From Salegentibacter agarivorans (GTDB lineage Bacteria; Bacteroidota; Bacteroidia; Flavobacteriales; Flavobacteriaceae), in the NCBI RefSeq assembly GCF_900113135.1, contig NZ_FOOH01000036.1:1-32407 (forward strand): DNA of 32,407 nt. Direction: 5' to 3'. Position 1 is the first letter of the stretch; the number at the start of each line of letters is the position of its first letter. A program made the position numbers and the translations under genes. Below, in pieces: positions 25,781-32,407 of the stretch. The notes beneath the pieces are model-generated. The model ran no database searches and had not been told where the DNA came from. It saw nothing but the letters and a program-made list of their open reading frames with translations.

Positions 25781-27271
25781 TTATTCCCAGTCAGGCATCT
25801 TTGCATTAGAATATAATTCCTGCCTACTGGATGCTCCCCCGTTTTCAATAAGGGTTTGTTCTATAAACATTTCTGAAATCCCATCGTTAGAAGTATTTAC
25901 ATAAGTAACTTCGGCTTCACTTGGGGAAAACCTTGGATCTAAATCGTTTGTTCCTTCAGGTTTATCATCACTAATATCTGTACTTTGGTTGGTGTTGAAA
26001 TTATAAATAAACATTCTGGAATTAAGTTGACGATAGTCGGCACTCTCATAACCTGAAACATCCCGGGTATACAAGAGTCTTTGGTTATCTACCGATAAAT
26101 TTAAACCACCCAGAGCACCATCGAGTCCAGATATTACAGATTTTATAAAATTACCAGACATATCTATAGTATAAATTTCAGCATTATAACCGGTGGCATT
26201 ATTTACTAACAATGCAATTCGGGTATTGTCATTACTAACATCAACCTCTGTTATAAACTTGCCGTTAGGTTCTTCATAAATTAGGCTTGTTCCGCCGCCG
26301 GTTACATTTACCCTGTATAGTTTTTCGAAATTTGGATAAACCAAACTAGCGCCATCGTTAGCCCAGGAAAAGTCTACTTTCTCGAGGTTAAAGCCGTTTA
26401 CAGGAATGTTGGAAGTGATTTGCGTTTGAGCCGATCCATCTAAATTCATAGTAAAAAGATGGGTTTGATTGCCTACCGTTCTAAGGAAAGCAATTTTATT
26501 GGTACGATGATTTTTACGTGGCCTGAAACTGTTTTGACTGGCAGAAGTTAGCTGATATTCATTTCCGTTTAAATCTCGAGCAAATATTACATTATTGTTA
26601 TTCATCTCCCGCACATACATAAACCTTGTTTTAGGAAATTCTAACGTATTAAAAGAATATACTTCACTTAAAACGGGATCGTTAAGGCTATCTGAAACCT
26701 TTACCTGCCAAAAATATTTATATCCATAATTTAATCCCTCAACTGTTTGTACAGTATCACGAAGTTCTGTAAACCGCATTACTTCGTTATTACGATCGTT
26801 TCTTATTTCAAGTTCGTAAGTAAGGGTATCGTTATCTGCATCCCGGGATTCCCAGGTAAAATCTACGGTGGTAGGTATTCCTTCGGCATTGTCCTGAGGT
26901 GTCAACAAAGTTGGTGCGTCGGGTTTTCTATTATTAGCATTTGCAGGTTGCATTTCAAAAATAACATTTACGTCAGCATTTGCTAAAACTTCAGCGCCTT
27001 CAAATTGGGTTAACAATCCTTCTTTCCTGGCCTGCACAGAATATTCATCTACAGGAACGTTTTCAATTATAAATTCCCCGTTCTCATCGGTAAAAACAGT
27101 AGAAGTTGCCGGTGTGGTTGAAATGCGTACATTTTCTATTGGTTCAAAATCACCCTCGGTCACTACGGTTCCGGTTATGCTTCCACTTTGTAAAGCATCA
27201 ATCGTGTCTTCACTACACCCCACTGAAATGAAAATAAATAACAGCGGAAAAATATATTTTAGATTTTTCAT
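25781..27271 (-). CDS. Curli-operon lipoprotein with carboxypeptidase-regulatory, FN3-like and beta-propeller domains
   Basis: A 496-residue predicted lipoprotein (signal MKNLKYIFPLLFIFISVGC, Cys19). Residues about 30-110 look like a carboxypeptidase-D regulatory-like domain (SITGTVVTEGDFEPIENVRIS in parts, ENGEFIIENVPVDEYSV). Residues about 118-212 look like a fibronectin type III domain (PDAPTLLTPQDNAEGIPTTVDFTW in parts, YGYKYFWQVKVSD). Residues about 215-496 look like a TolB/PD40-type beta-propeller (TRFMYVREMNNNNV, HLFTMNLDGSAQTQIT, AEIYTIDMSGN, LYTRDVSG, then DPRFSPSEAEVTYV). Its start shares a TAATG with the csgG stop, so it belongs to the curli operon. E. coli has no such gene there; fibre anchoring or envelope sensing are guesses. 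Confidence 0.75.
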   Translation of the reverse strand: MKNLKYIFPLLFIFISVGCSEDTIDALQSGSITGTVVTEGDFEPIENVRISTTPATSTVFTDENGEFIIENVPVDEYSVQARKEGLLTQFEGAEVLANADVNVIFEMQPANANNRKPDAPTLLTPQDNAEGIPTTVDFTWESRDADNDTLTYELEIRNDRNNEVMRFTELRDTVQTVEGLNYGYKYFWQVKVSDSLNDPVLSEVYSFNTLEFPKTRFMYVREMNNNNVIFARDLNGNEYQLTSASQNSFRPRKNHRTNKIAFLRTVGNQTHLFTMNLDGSAQTQITSNIPVNGFNLEKVDFSWANDGASLVYPNFEKLYRVNVTGGGTSLIYEEPNGKFITEVDVSNDNTRIALLVNNATGYNAEIYTIDMSGNFIKSVISGLDGALGGLNLSVDNQRLLYTRDVSGYESADYRQLNSRMFIYNFNTNQSTDISDDKPEGTNDLDPRFSPSEAEVTYVNTSNDGISEMFIEQTLIENGGASSRQELYSNAKMPDWE

Positions 27272-28683
27272 TATTGATTGTTTAAGTTGTTATTTCTTTC
27301 ACGTTTAGTTTTACCAAGGTGAAAATTAAGACCAATGCTAAAGTTGAAATAATGGTCGTTTCGCTTACCGTGAACAAACCGGTCCAGTTCGTCGTTAAAC
27401 ATAAGGTTATGCTCTGCAAAACCTCTTATGCCCAACTTATCGGTAATCATATACTCGAGCCCAAGGCCGTATTGAAGTTTAAAATGCGTTGAAGACATTC
27501 CATCAGGCACCTCATCGCTATCCAAACCAAAAACAACGCCGCCTCCGGCAGATAAATAAGGCCCAAAGGTGTCGTTAGGCAAAACATTATATTGTCCATT
27601 CACATCAAGGCCTACAAACTTTTCTGAAAATGCGCCCTGATTTTTAAGCTCAAAAGCATTGGCTGCCAGATTCACAGAAAGGGAAGGGAAAATATTATTG
27701 GTATAATCTACTCTTAACATTCCACCTGCTTCAGCGTTGGAGAAATCCCCGCTCATTAAAGAAGTCCCTACATTAACTCCAATAGAACTGCCGGTTTTAT
27801 CTATAAACTTGCGGTCATATAAGCTTTCCATCCCAGCATCTTCTTTTTCGGTATTATAGAGAGCGATTAATTCGTTTGCTAAAGGTTGCTGATCTTCTCT
27901 GGGAGTCCATAAATTATCCTGAATTCCCTCCAAAACCAGGGCTTCTACCCCTTTTTCTATAGCTTCGGTAACCGCTAATTGTACAGGCTCGTTTCGGGTA
28001 AAGCCGGTTTCAGCTTCCATTAAACGCTGAAAACTCACATATTTAAATAAGCTGGCATCTAAAGCCTGGGAAAGTATAGTTTTAGAAATGTAAACATTCT
28101 TTAAAATTCTTCCACTGGAAGTAGAAACAGCTCTTAGATAAATAGTCACCCTGTCCTGTCTATACTGGGTAGAACCACCAACACCAAAATACCTGGCACC
28201 TAAACCACCAGTAATAATATTGGTATCGTAAGATACTATACCTCCTTCCAGAATAATTCCTGCGTAAAGCAAAGGTGGAAGTTGCGGTTCATTGGTATTA
28301 GAATTAGCTCTGTATTCCTGGCGGGTAGAACGAATTATATTTCTTTCGTTTAAAAGGTTTCCTACGTTTTCTCTTTCTATGGTAGTAAACCATTTAGAGT
28401 CTTCAAGAGCTTTAATAAGAATTGAAGTAGCTCCCTGGGTTACGGCTGTACTAAAGGTACTCCCCATTTCTGAGGGTTTATACTGGCCGGTTAAATCTCT
28501 AAAATTATAGACTCCTACTACCACCGGTTCTTCGGGTAGAGGGAGATTTTTAAGGGCGGTTGTAGCATTTGTACTCTCCCCTATTCTAGCATCCTGATAG
28601 TCTACAGGTTGGTTAAAATAAGATCCGCAAGAACAAAACAGCACCACTACCCCCACTAAAATGGAGTATTGCAAAAATTTCAT
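27271..28683 (-). CDS. csgG: CsgG curli secretion pore with C-terminal beta-barrel extension
   Basis: A 470-residue lipoprotein. The N-terminus has a lipoprotein signal (MKFLQYSILVGVVVLFCSC, Cys19 most likely). Residues about 45-270 match the CsgG pore domain: VVVGVYNFRDLTGQYKP, FSTAVTQGATSILIKALEDS, WFTTIERENVGNLLNERNII in parts, LEGGIVSYDTNIITGGLGARYFGVGG in parts, YRQDRVTIYLRAVSTSSGRIL in parts. E. coli CsgG stops near residue 277, but this one continues with about 185 more residues (285-470) of alternating strands and aromatics (VGTSLMSGDFSNAE, FGPYLSAGGGVVFG, YNFSIGLNFHLG-like end), typical of an OmpA/OmpW-like barrel. It follows csgF by 11 bases. Confidence 0.88.
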   Translation of the reverse strand: MKFLQYSILVGVVVLFCSCGSYFNQPVDYQDARIGESTNATTALKNLPLPEEPVVVGVYNFRDLTGQYKPSEMGSTFSTAVTQGATSILIKALEDSKWFTTIERENVGNLLNERNIIRSTRQEYRANSNTNEPQLPPLLYAGIILEGGIVSYDTNIITGGLGARYFGVGGSTQYRQDRVTIYLRAVSTSSGRILKNVYISKTILSQALDASLFKYVSFQRLMEAETGFTRNEPVQLAVTEAIEKGVEALVLEGIQDNLWTPREDQQPLANELIALYNTEKEDAGMESLYDRKFIDKTGSSIGVNVGTSLMSGDFSNAEAGGMLRVDYTNNIFPSLSVNLAANAFELKNQGAFSEKFVGLDVNGQYNVLPNDTFGPYLSAGGGVVFGLDSDEVPDGMSSTHFKLQYGLGLEYMITDKLGIRGFAEHNLMFNDELDRFVHGKRNDHYFNFSIGLNFHLGKTKRERNNNLNNQ

Positions 28684-28694
28684 AAATAGGAGGT

Positions 28695-29093
28695 TTATTG
28701 TGGAACTATTATTTGAGTTTGCTCGCCGGTATTGGTATCAAGAATATTGATTACCAAACCTTCGTTAGAGGGAAAAATATCTATTGCCAAACTGCCAAAA
28801 GTATATTTTCCTTCCTGTAAACCTGCTTCGCCAAATTCTTCAGTAAATAACTGCCGGCCTACCTGGCCCAGTAACTGTGAATTTAAACTTTGGGTAAATT
28901 GTTGCATTTCAGAAAGTTCCTTGCGTGCAGCATCAGGATCTTCAAAAGAATTTTGTGATTGCGCACTGCTTAAAAGCCACTGGTAGTTAAATGTATCACC
29001 ACCAAATGCGGGATTTTTAGGTGTATAAACCAATTCTTGAGCAGATATTGGGAGACACCAAAAAAATAATAGAATTAAAACTAATCTTTTCAT
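28695..29093 (-). CDS. csgF: CsgF curli nucleation/anchor protein
   Basis: A 132-residue secreted protein, close to the 138 residues of E. coli CsgF. Signal peptide MKRLVLILLFFWCLPISAQ; the mature N-terminus ELVYTPKNPAFGGDTFNYQWL in parts (20-40) is the strongly conserved CsgF segment that inserts in the CsgG pore, with the N-P-x-F-G-G motif. A helical region (about 55-85) and a strand-rich end (about 97-132, FGSLAIDIFPSNEGLVINI in parts) follow. It sits between csgE (19-base gap) and csgG (11-base gap). Confidence 0.92.
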   Translation of the reverse strand: MKRLVLILLFFWCLPISAQELVYTPKNPAFGGDTFNYQWLLSSAQSQNSFEDPDAARKELSEMQQFTQSLNSQLLGQVGRQLFTEEFGEAGLQEGKYTFGSLAIDIFPSNEGLVINILDTNTGEQTQIIVPQ

Positions 29094-29112
29094 AATCGGG
29101 GGGATTAAAAAA

Positions 29113-29874
29113 TTAATATTGTGAAATCTTTTCGCTTCGGTTTTTTAGGTATTCCATATACCTATTCACCTGTTGTAAGGCCGTAACAGCCTGTTCTTTT
29201 AAATAGTCTAATTTTGGTCTGGTAAAAAATTCATAAATCACCTTATCATCTACCTTTACCATTATTTTTGTTGTTCGGCCAAAACTTATCATTTCTTCTA
29301 TTTCTATCATTTTATTACCTTCTACAGGATTTAAACTGTATTGCTGGTAAAAAAAGTCGTAGAAATCTTTTCCGGGTTTCGTTTTTGTTCTTTGAATAAC
29401 CATACTGGTTAATTCAATTCCTTCGTTTCTTTTTTCATAAGAGAGTTGGTTTTCTTCTTTTTCCTCTGTTTTCTCTTCAAATACAATTCTACTGGTACCC
29501 ATAACCTCATCATCTTCGTTATAAATTATTAAAAGAATAATGCTGCGTTGTTGTGGGTTAATTGAAACTGTAGTTGAAGAAAGTTCCCGGGTTTCAAAAG
29601 GCTCTAAAGTGAACCGGCCCGTTTGAGAATTTTTGGAAGAATTATTATCTCCAGATGAAGTAATTACCGATAACTCGTAGTGCAAACTATAAGTAGCCTC
29701 GGTTAAATTTTTAGAAATTCCCGTAATCTCCAGGAGATTATCCTTATTATCATTGGTTTTAATAGAAGCTTCTACTTCTGAATTAAAATTTTGAGCTTCA
29801 GCAGAAACTGAAATTAAAAAAATAAGAACCAGTAAATTCAATGGTCCCGATATTATTTTTCTCAATGAAATCAT
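29113..29874 (-). CDS. csgE: CsgE specificity factor with N-terminal CsgC/CsgH-like domain
   Basis: A 253-residue secreted protein, about twice the length of E. coli CsgE (129). Signal peptide to about residue 28 (VSAEAQ). Residues about 33-132 form a small beta-sandwich-like domain: LLEITGISKNLTEATYSLHYE in parts, NSSKNSQTGRFTLEPFETREL in parts, SINPQQRSIILLIIYNEDDEV in parts. The S-x-x-S-Q-x-G-x-F-x-L pattern resembles CsgH and the CsgC curlin-inhibitor fold. Residues about 150-253 are CsgE: GIELTSMVIQRTKTKPGKDFYDFF in parts (152-175), the hallmark R-T-x-T-x-x-G-x-D-F-Y. The start overlaps the csgB-like stop by ATGA. Confidence 0.85.
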   Translation of the reverse strand: MISLRKIISGPLNLLVLIFLISVSAEAQNFNSEVEASIKTNDNKDNLLEITGISKNLTEATYSLHYELSVITSSGDNNSSKNSQTGRFTLEPFETRELSSTTVSINPQQRSIILLIIYNEDDEVMGTSRIVFEEKTEEKEENQLSYEKRNEGIELTSMVIQRTKTKPGKDFYDFFYQQYSLNPVEGNKMIEIEEMISFGRTTKIMVKVDDKVIYEFFTRPKLDYLKEQAVTALQQVNRYMEYLKNRSEKISQY

Positions 29875-30356
29875 TTAAAATTTCTTACAATTAAAGAGCG
29901 TGAATCACCATTCATATGAAATTTCAGATTATTTCCAATAGAATTAGAACCAAATTGTTCAAAATGATGGTTTTTCCCTTGCTGATTAAGCTCTAAACTT
30001 ATTTCTTCTCCAGGACTGTTCACAAAATTGAAAGCCTTATGCCTGTCTCCATTTTGTACAATTGAAGATGAAAAGGTTGTGGCAGTAACATTAGAATAAA
30101 TATTATTAAAATTTCCATTTTGAATGTAAACAGATTTATTCTCCTGGGCTCTTACCGAAGTATATACCTGGTTTCTATCTCCAATTTGATTTATGAAGAC
30201 TTCATTATTTACCTGTTTATTCTCCTTTTGCACACTTGCCAAAAGATTTACTACAACCTGATTTTGAATTCGATTATGAGTTAAATTATCCTGGGCAGTT
30301 AACTGGAAATTAAAACAAAGCAGTAATAAAAAAGTGCTAAAACCAATACTTCTCAT
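29871..30356 (-). CDS. csgB: Minor curlin, CsgB-like nucleator
   Basis: A 161-residue secreted protein. Signal peptide MRSIGFSTFLLLLCFNFQLTAQ, split across residues 1-22. After it come about five degenerate curlin repeats with Q-x-G at 57-59, 79-81, 101-103, about 125-127 and near 149, close to 22-residue spacing (VFINQIGDRNQV, VYIQNGNFNNIY, SIVQNGDRHKAF, LELNQQGKNHHF). The repeats are less regular than in the major subunit and the end is basic (SRSLIVRNFK), like the last CsgB repeat. Start at ATG 30356, because a longer frame to 30401 would translate the terminator hairpin. The stop overlaps csgE by four bases. Naming as CsgB rests on place and repeat degeneracy. Confidence 0.7.
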   Translation of the reverse strand: MRSIGFSTFLLLLCFNFQLTAQDNLTHNRIQNQVVVNLLASVQKENKQVNNEVFINQIGDRNQVYTSVRAQENKSVYIQNGNFNNIYSNVTATTFSSSIVQNGDRHKAFNFVNSPGEEISLELNQQGKNHHFEQFGSNSIGNNLKFHMNGDSRSLIVRNFK

Positions 30357-30375
30357 AAGATGAATTTTTAAATAA

Positions 30376-30412
30376 AAATAACCCGGACGCCTAAAATACA
30401 TCCGGGTTATTT
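30376..30412 (-). terminator. Intra-operon terminator between major curlin and csgB-like gene
   Basis: AAATAACCCGGA (30376-30387) and TCCGGGTTATTT (30401-30412) form a perfect 12-bp stem with a 13-base loop, followed on the minus strand by TTTTTATTT. It lies 12 bases after the major curlin stop and 20 bases before the csgB-like ATG, so it can both end the major curlin message and lie in the leader of the next gene. Confidence 0.8.
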
Positions 30413-30424
30413 TCTATTTATTAA

Positions 30425-31210
30425 TTAGTTTGCTGATGGAACTAAGTTACCCTGGTTAACCATTGAAGTGTTATGGTTTCCACTCTGGTTCACTAAGCTC
30501 ATATGCATGCTACCACCTTGAGTAACAGTGCTGGCATTATGATTTCCAGATTGCATAGACCAGGACATATGGCGATCTCCTTTTTGTTCTACATCACTAG
30601 TGTTGTGATCTCCAGTTTGGGTTACGTAAGAATTACTTCCCCATCCGTTTTGGTAAACATCACTCTCATTGTGGTTTCCAGATTGAAAGGTATAAGATTC
30701 ATGACTTGCACCAGTTTGAAAATCGTCAGCAGAGTTATTATCCCCAGACTGCGTTTGAATAGAAACATGGTTGCTGTTTAATTGCTCGATACTAGCATCG
30801 TTGCCGTTTCCAGATTGTATTTGCATAGCCACACCATTTACAGTTCCGCTTCCTGCACCATTTGTATATGGAGAATCTTGAGAAATTACAGCTTCGTTGT
30901 GGTTACCACTTTGATATTGCATAGAGAAATTCGCCGCTGGTCCTTGTAGACCATCATCATTCTGACCTGAAATAGCAGAGTTATGACTTCCGGTTTGAAT
31001 AACAAAAGCTTCATTATACTCAGCTTTTTGATCTACATCAGCAGAGTTATGATCTCCAGATTGAGAAACAAAAGACAGGTTAGATAATCCTTGTTGATCT
31101 ACATCAGATTGGTTATGATTACCAGATTGACCAACAAGACTTGAATTACTTTGAGCAAATGCAACTGCCCCAAACATTAGCGCGCTAGCGCAAAAAATCA
31201 CTTTTTTCAT
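30425..31210 (-). CDS. csgA: Major curlin subunit, CsgA-like, ten repeats
   Basis: A 261-residue secreted amyloid subunit. Signal peptide MKKVIFCASALMFGAVAFA, cleavage before Gln20. The mature part has ten curlin repeats with Q-[ST]-G starting at residues 28, 50, 72, 100, 132, 154, 176, 198, 220 and 242. Spacing is exactly 22 except between repeats 3-4 (28) and 4-5 (32), where insertions rich in Gly, Asn and Asp sit (NDDGLQGPAANF; SPYTNGAGSGTVNG). The consensus is QSGNHNxSxVxQxGxxxxSxVx. Histidine occupies position +4 in eight repeats. E. coli CsgA has five repeats. It is first in the operon, closed by a hairpin at 30376-30412. Confidence 0.93.
   Translation of the reverse strand: MKKVIFCASALMFGAVAFAQSNSSLVGQSGNHNQSDVDQQGLSNLSFVSQSGDHNSADVDQKAEYNEAFVIQTGSHNSAISGQNDDGLQGPAANFSMQYQSGNHNEAVISQDSPYTNGAGSGTVNGVAMQIQSGNGNDASIEQLNSNHVSIQTQSGDNNSADDFQTGASHESYTFQSGNHNESDVYQNGWGSNSYVTQTGDHNTSDVEQKGDRHMSWSMQSGNHNASTVTQGGSMHMSLVNQSGNHNTSMVNQGNLVPSAN
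30455..31129 (-). repeat. Ten tandem 66-base curlin-coding units
   Basis: Codon 28 to about codon 252 of the major curlin gene. The DNA repeats are degenerate but visible as recurrent CAGATTGGAGATC-like and CAGAATGGTAACC-like blocks every 66 bases on the minus strand, with insertions after the third and fourth. They are coding repeats, not CRISPR units. Confidence 0.75.
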
Positions 31211-31245
31211 AATAAAAAATTAAGGTTAAAAAAATATTTAAATTA

Positions 31246-31274
31246 AAAACTTACAATTTCACTTTGGGGCAAAA
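31246..31274 (-). promoter_or_regulatory. Candidate promoter of the curli operon
   Basis: On the minus strand TTTTG (31274-31270) and TAAGTTTT (31253-31246) are 16 bases apart, near but not exactly the Bacteroidota consensus (18-21 apart, TAnnTTTG). Transcription would start near 31240, about 30 bases before the csgA ATG. Weak; another start may exist in the long upstream region. Confidence 0.35.
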
Positions 31275-32054
31275 CGAGTCTTCTTCATAACTATAATAAA
31301 ACTATACTATAGAAATAGAATTAATGTTGGGGGCATAATGTGTAGGGAGTTAGAATTTGACGCAACCTTGGGGGGAAGGTTTAGGGGGGTGTTAAATTCT
31401 GATGCTAATATAGGATGGATTTTAGGACGAAAATATACTTTTCGATGAAGAGCTACATTTTTTGACAAGATGTGAAATGAATCTTAAAGGAATAATTATA
31501 CGGGAAAACCCGTATGCACTTATTTGAATTAGTAGGAATTTTCTTATCCTCTTTATATTTTATATAATTCATTGAAAAGCAGATTCTAAATCTTTAGTTT
31601 TCAGTAGATTTATAAAAATTACAGTTATAAAAATTTTAAAAATTTAATAGGAAGAAATAAAATTATAGCCGCGCTCTAAAATCTTTAAAAAAGTTGAATT
31701 AATCGATATGGTGTGAAATTTCCTATAAAATTTATCCAAATAATAAGCTCATTTCAAAAGAAGACTAAAACACACATAAAGCACTGATTTATAATATTTT
31801 ATAGTTATTTTACAAGTCCCCGATAAAAATTGAAGAAATTCTGCGCTAAAAAGCAGTTTAATACACGCTAAAATAAAAATTGTAGGAAATAACTTATAAT
31901 TCTTAATAATAATAAAGGTAGTTTCCGGTACGGGAAAGCTCCAAAAATGCGGAAATCCTCTTAAAAACAGAAAAAGTCTTCTGTAATAGAATTAAAATAA
32001 TGAAAATAGTACTCAAATTAGGTAATTAAAATTTTAAAATTAGTTCTGAAACAA
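31275..32054. other. About 0.8 kb gene-free AT-rich region upstream of the curli operon
   Basis: No frame with a believable start and codon pattern and no tRNA is visible. It contains a cluster of G-runs at 31329-31398 (G5, G3, G6, G6) in otherwise AT-rich DNA, a perfect small palindrome ATACGGG-aaaa-CCCGTAT at 31498-31515, and long A/T tracts. It ends at the IS1182-type element. It may be the regulatory region of the curli operon, or hold debris from insertion events. Confidence 0.5.
31498..31515. promoter_or_regulatory. Palindrome upstream of the curli operon
   Basis: ATACGGG (31498-31504), AAAA, CCCGTAT (31509-31515): a perfect 7-bp inverted repeat, the only one of its kind that I see in the region, about 290 bases upstream of the csgA start. 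It could be a dimeric-regulator site. Function not shown. Confidence 0.3.
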
Positions 32055-32056
32055 AA

Positions 32057-32407
32057 AAGAGGCTGTCTGAAAAGGCAGCCTTTCTTGTTGGATTATTTTG
32101 AGGTTTTTATTATTTTCATGTAATGAAAGCTAAAGTTGTATTTAAGACCTATAACCAGTCGCAGTTAAGTCTTTTACCTCCCAGTTATGATGATTTGGTT
32201 CCTGTAAATCATCCCGTTAGAATCGTCAATACGATTATTGATCAAATCGACATCGCTGACCTGGAGCGAAGTTACAAAGGAGGTGGTACTTCCAGTTACC
32301 ATCCTCGGATGCTTCTTAAGGTGATCATCTATGCGTACCTGCGCAATATGTATTCCTCTCGTAAGATAGAACAGGCTCTTCTGGAGAACATTCATTTTAT
32401 GTGGCTC
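32057..32407 (+). mobile_element. 5' end of an IS1182-family insertion sequence (runs off right edge)
   Basis: The end begins near 32057 with AGAGGCTGTCTGAAAA, like IS1182-family terminal inverted repeats that start GAGGCTGTC. AGGCTG (32060-32065) and CAGCCT (32076-32081) inside it form a small hairpin followed by a T-rich run, which shields the transposase gene from incoming transcription. The transposase gene starts at 32123. The exact boundary and target duplication cannot be set because the other end is outside the window. Confidence 0.75.
32123..32407 (+). CDS. IS1182-family transposase, N-terminal part
   Basis: The first 95 residues of a transposase, open to the window end. The sequence opens MKAKVVFKTYNQSQLSLLPPS and goes on with DLVPVNHPVRIVNTIIDQIDI, SYKGGGTSSYHPRMLLKVIIY and SSRKIEQALLENIHFMWL in successive stretches (about 25-95). 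This is the conserved N-terminal helical domain (DUF772-like) of IS1182 transposases; the DDE catalytic residues lie further on, outside the window. Start at ATG 32123, about 65 bases inside the element end. Whether the element is intact cannot be seen. Confidence 0.85.
   Translation, partial: MKAKVVFKTYNQSQLSLLPPSYDDLVPVNHPVRIVNTIIDQIDIADLERSYKGGGTSSYHPRMLLKVIIYAYLRNMYSSRKIEQALLENIHFMWL

Noticed and set aside
30503-30781. 92-codon plus-strand frame
   Set aside because: Antisense to the curlin repeats; its open state follows from the repeat codons.
30455-31129. Possible CRISPR array because of regular 66-base units
   Set aside because: Units are degenerate, coding, and in frame with a signal-peptide protein; no constant repeat with unique spacers.
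32174-32395. 73-codon minus-strand frame
   Set aside because: Antisense to the IS1182 transposase start.

Overview
The window looks like chromosomal DNA of a marine Flavobacteriaceae member. It is AT-rich, several starts are preceded by the Bacteroidota -7 box (TAnnTTTG) rather than a strong Shine-Dalgarno, and the gene families are typically flavobacterial (Lacal_2735 family, DUF4920, standalone MnmD, Bacteroidota-type PurM, a Bacteroidota-type curli operon). I would place it near Gramella/Christiangramia, Salegentibacter or Zunongwangia, but that is an impression from protein style, not a search result.

Layout. The left edge (1 to about 334, minus strand) looks like the 5' RNA part of a group II intron sitting directly behind a rho-independent terminator; its reverse transcriptase would begin at the very edge. 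From 389 to 5283 come a minus-strand unit (DUF4920 lipoprotein, mnmD, TIGR01777 epimerase), plus-strand ilvE, and a minus-strand pair (MazG-like pyrophosphohydrolase, Gmad2 lipoprotein). From 5351 to 7019 there is a small membrane protein, an SRPBCC/GyrI-like protein and the fluoride channel crcB. From 7189 to 10017 lies an ammonium module: PII protein, Amt transporter and a beta-barrel porin, preceded by two look-alike CCCCTA hairpins. From 10260 to 13793 are a secreted hydrolase-like protein, a DUF1328 protein, an Lrp/AsnC regulator divergent from a helical protein, and MarC. From 14225 to 25664 is mainly metabolism: fused B12-dependent acyl-CoA mutase (icmF), purU, a DUF4197 lipoprotein, a Lacal_2735 protein, a BtuF-like protein without signal peptide coupled to pyrF, prfA, a tiny-membrane-protein/ABC-ATPase pair, a YhhN-like protein and purM.

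The most interesting block is 25781-31210 (minus strand), a complete but non-enterobacterial curli functional-amyloid operon. In transcript order it is: a major curlin with ten 22-residue repeats and aligned histidines, a terminator hairpin, a minor CsgB-like curlin, CsgE carrying an N-terminal CsgC/CsgH-like domain, CsgF, CsgG carrying a C-terminal beta-barrel, and a surface-type lipoprotein with a carboxypeptidase-regulatory/FN3/beta-propeller layout. The genes are joined by ATGA and TAATG overlaps. No csgD or separate csgC is present. The terminator between the major curlin and the rest would give a large excess of fibre subunit over export machinery.

Upstream of the curli operon is about 0.9 kb of gene-free AT-rich DNA with unusual G-runs, and at the right edge the 5' end of an IS1182-family element begins.
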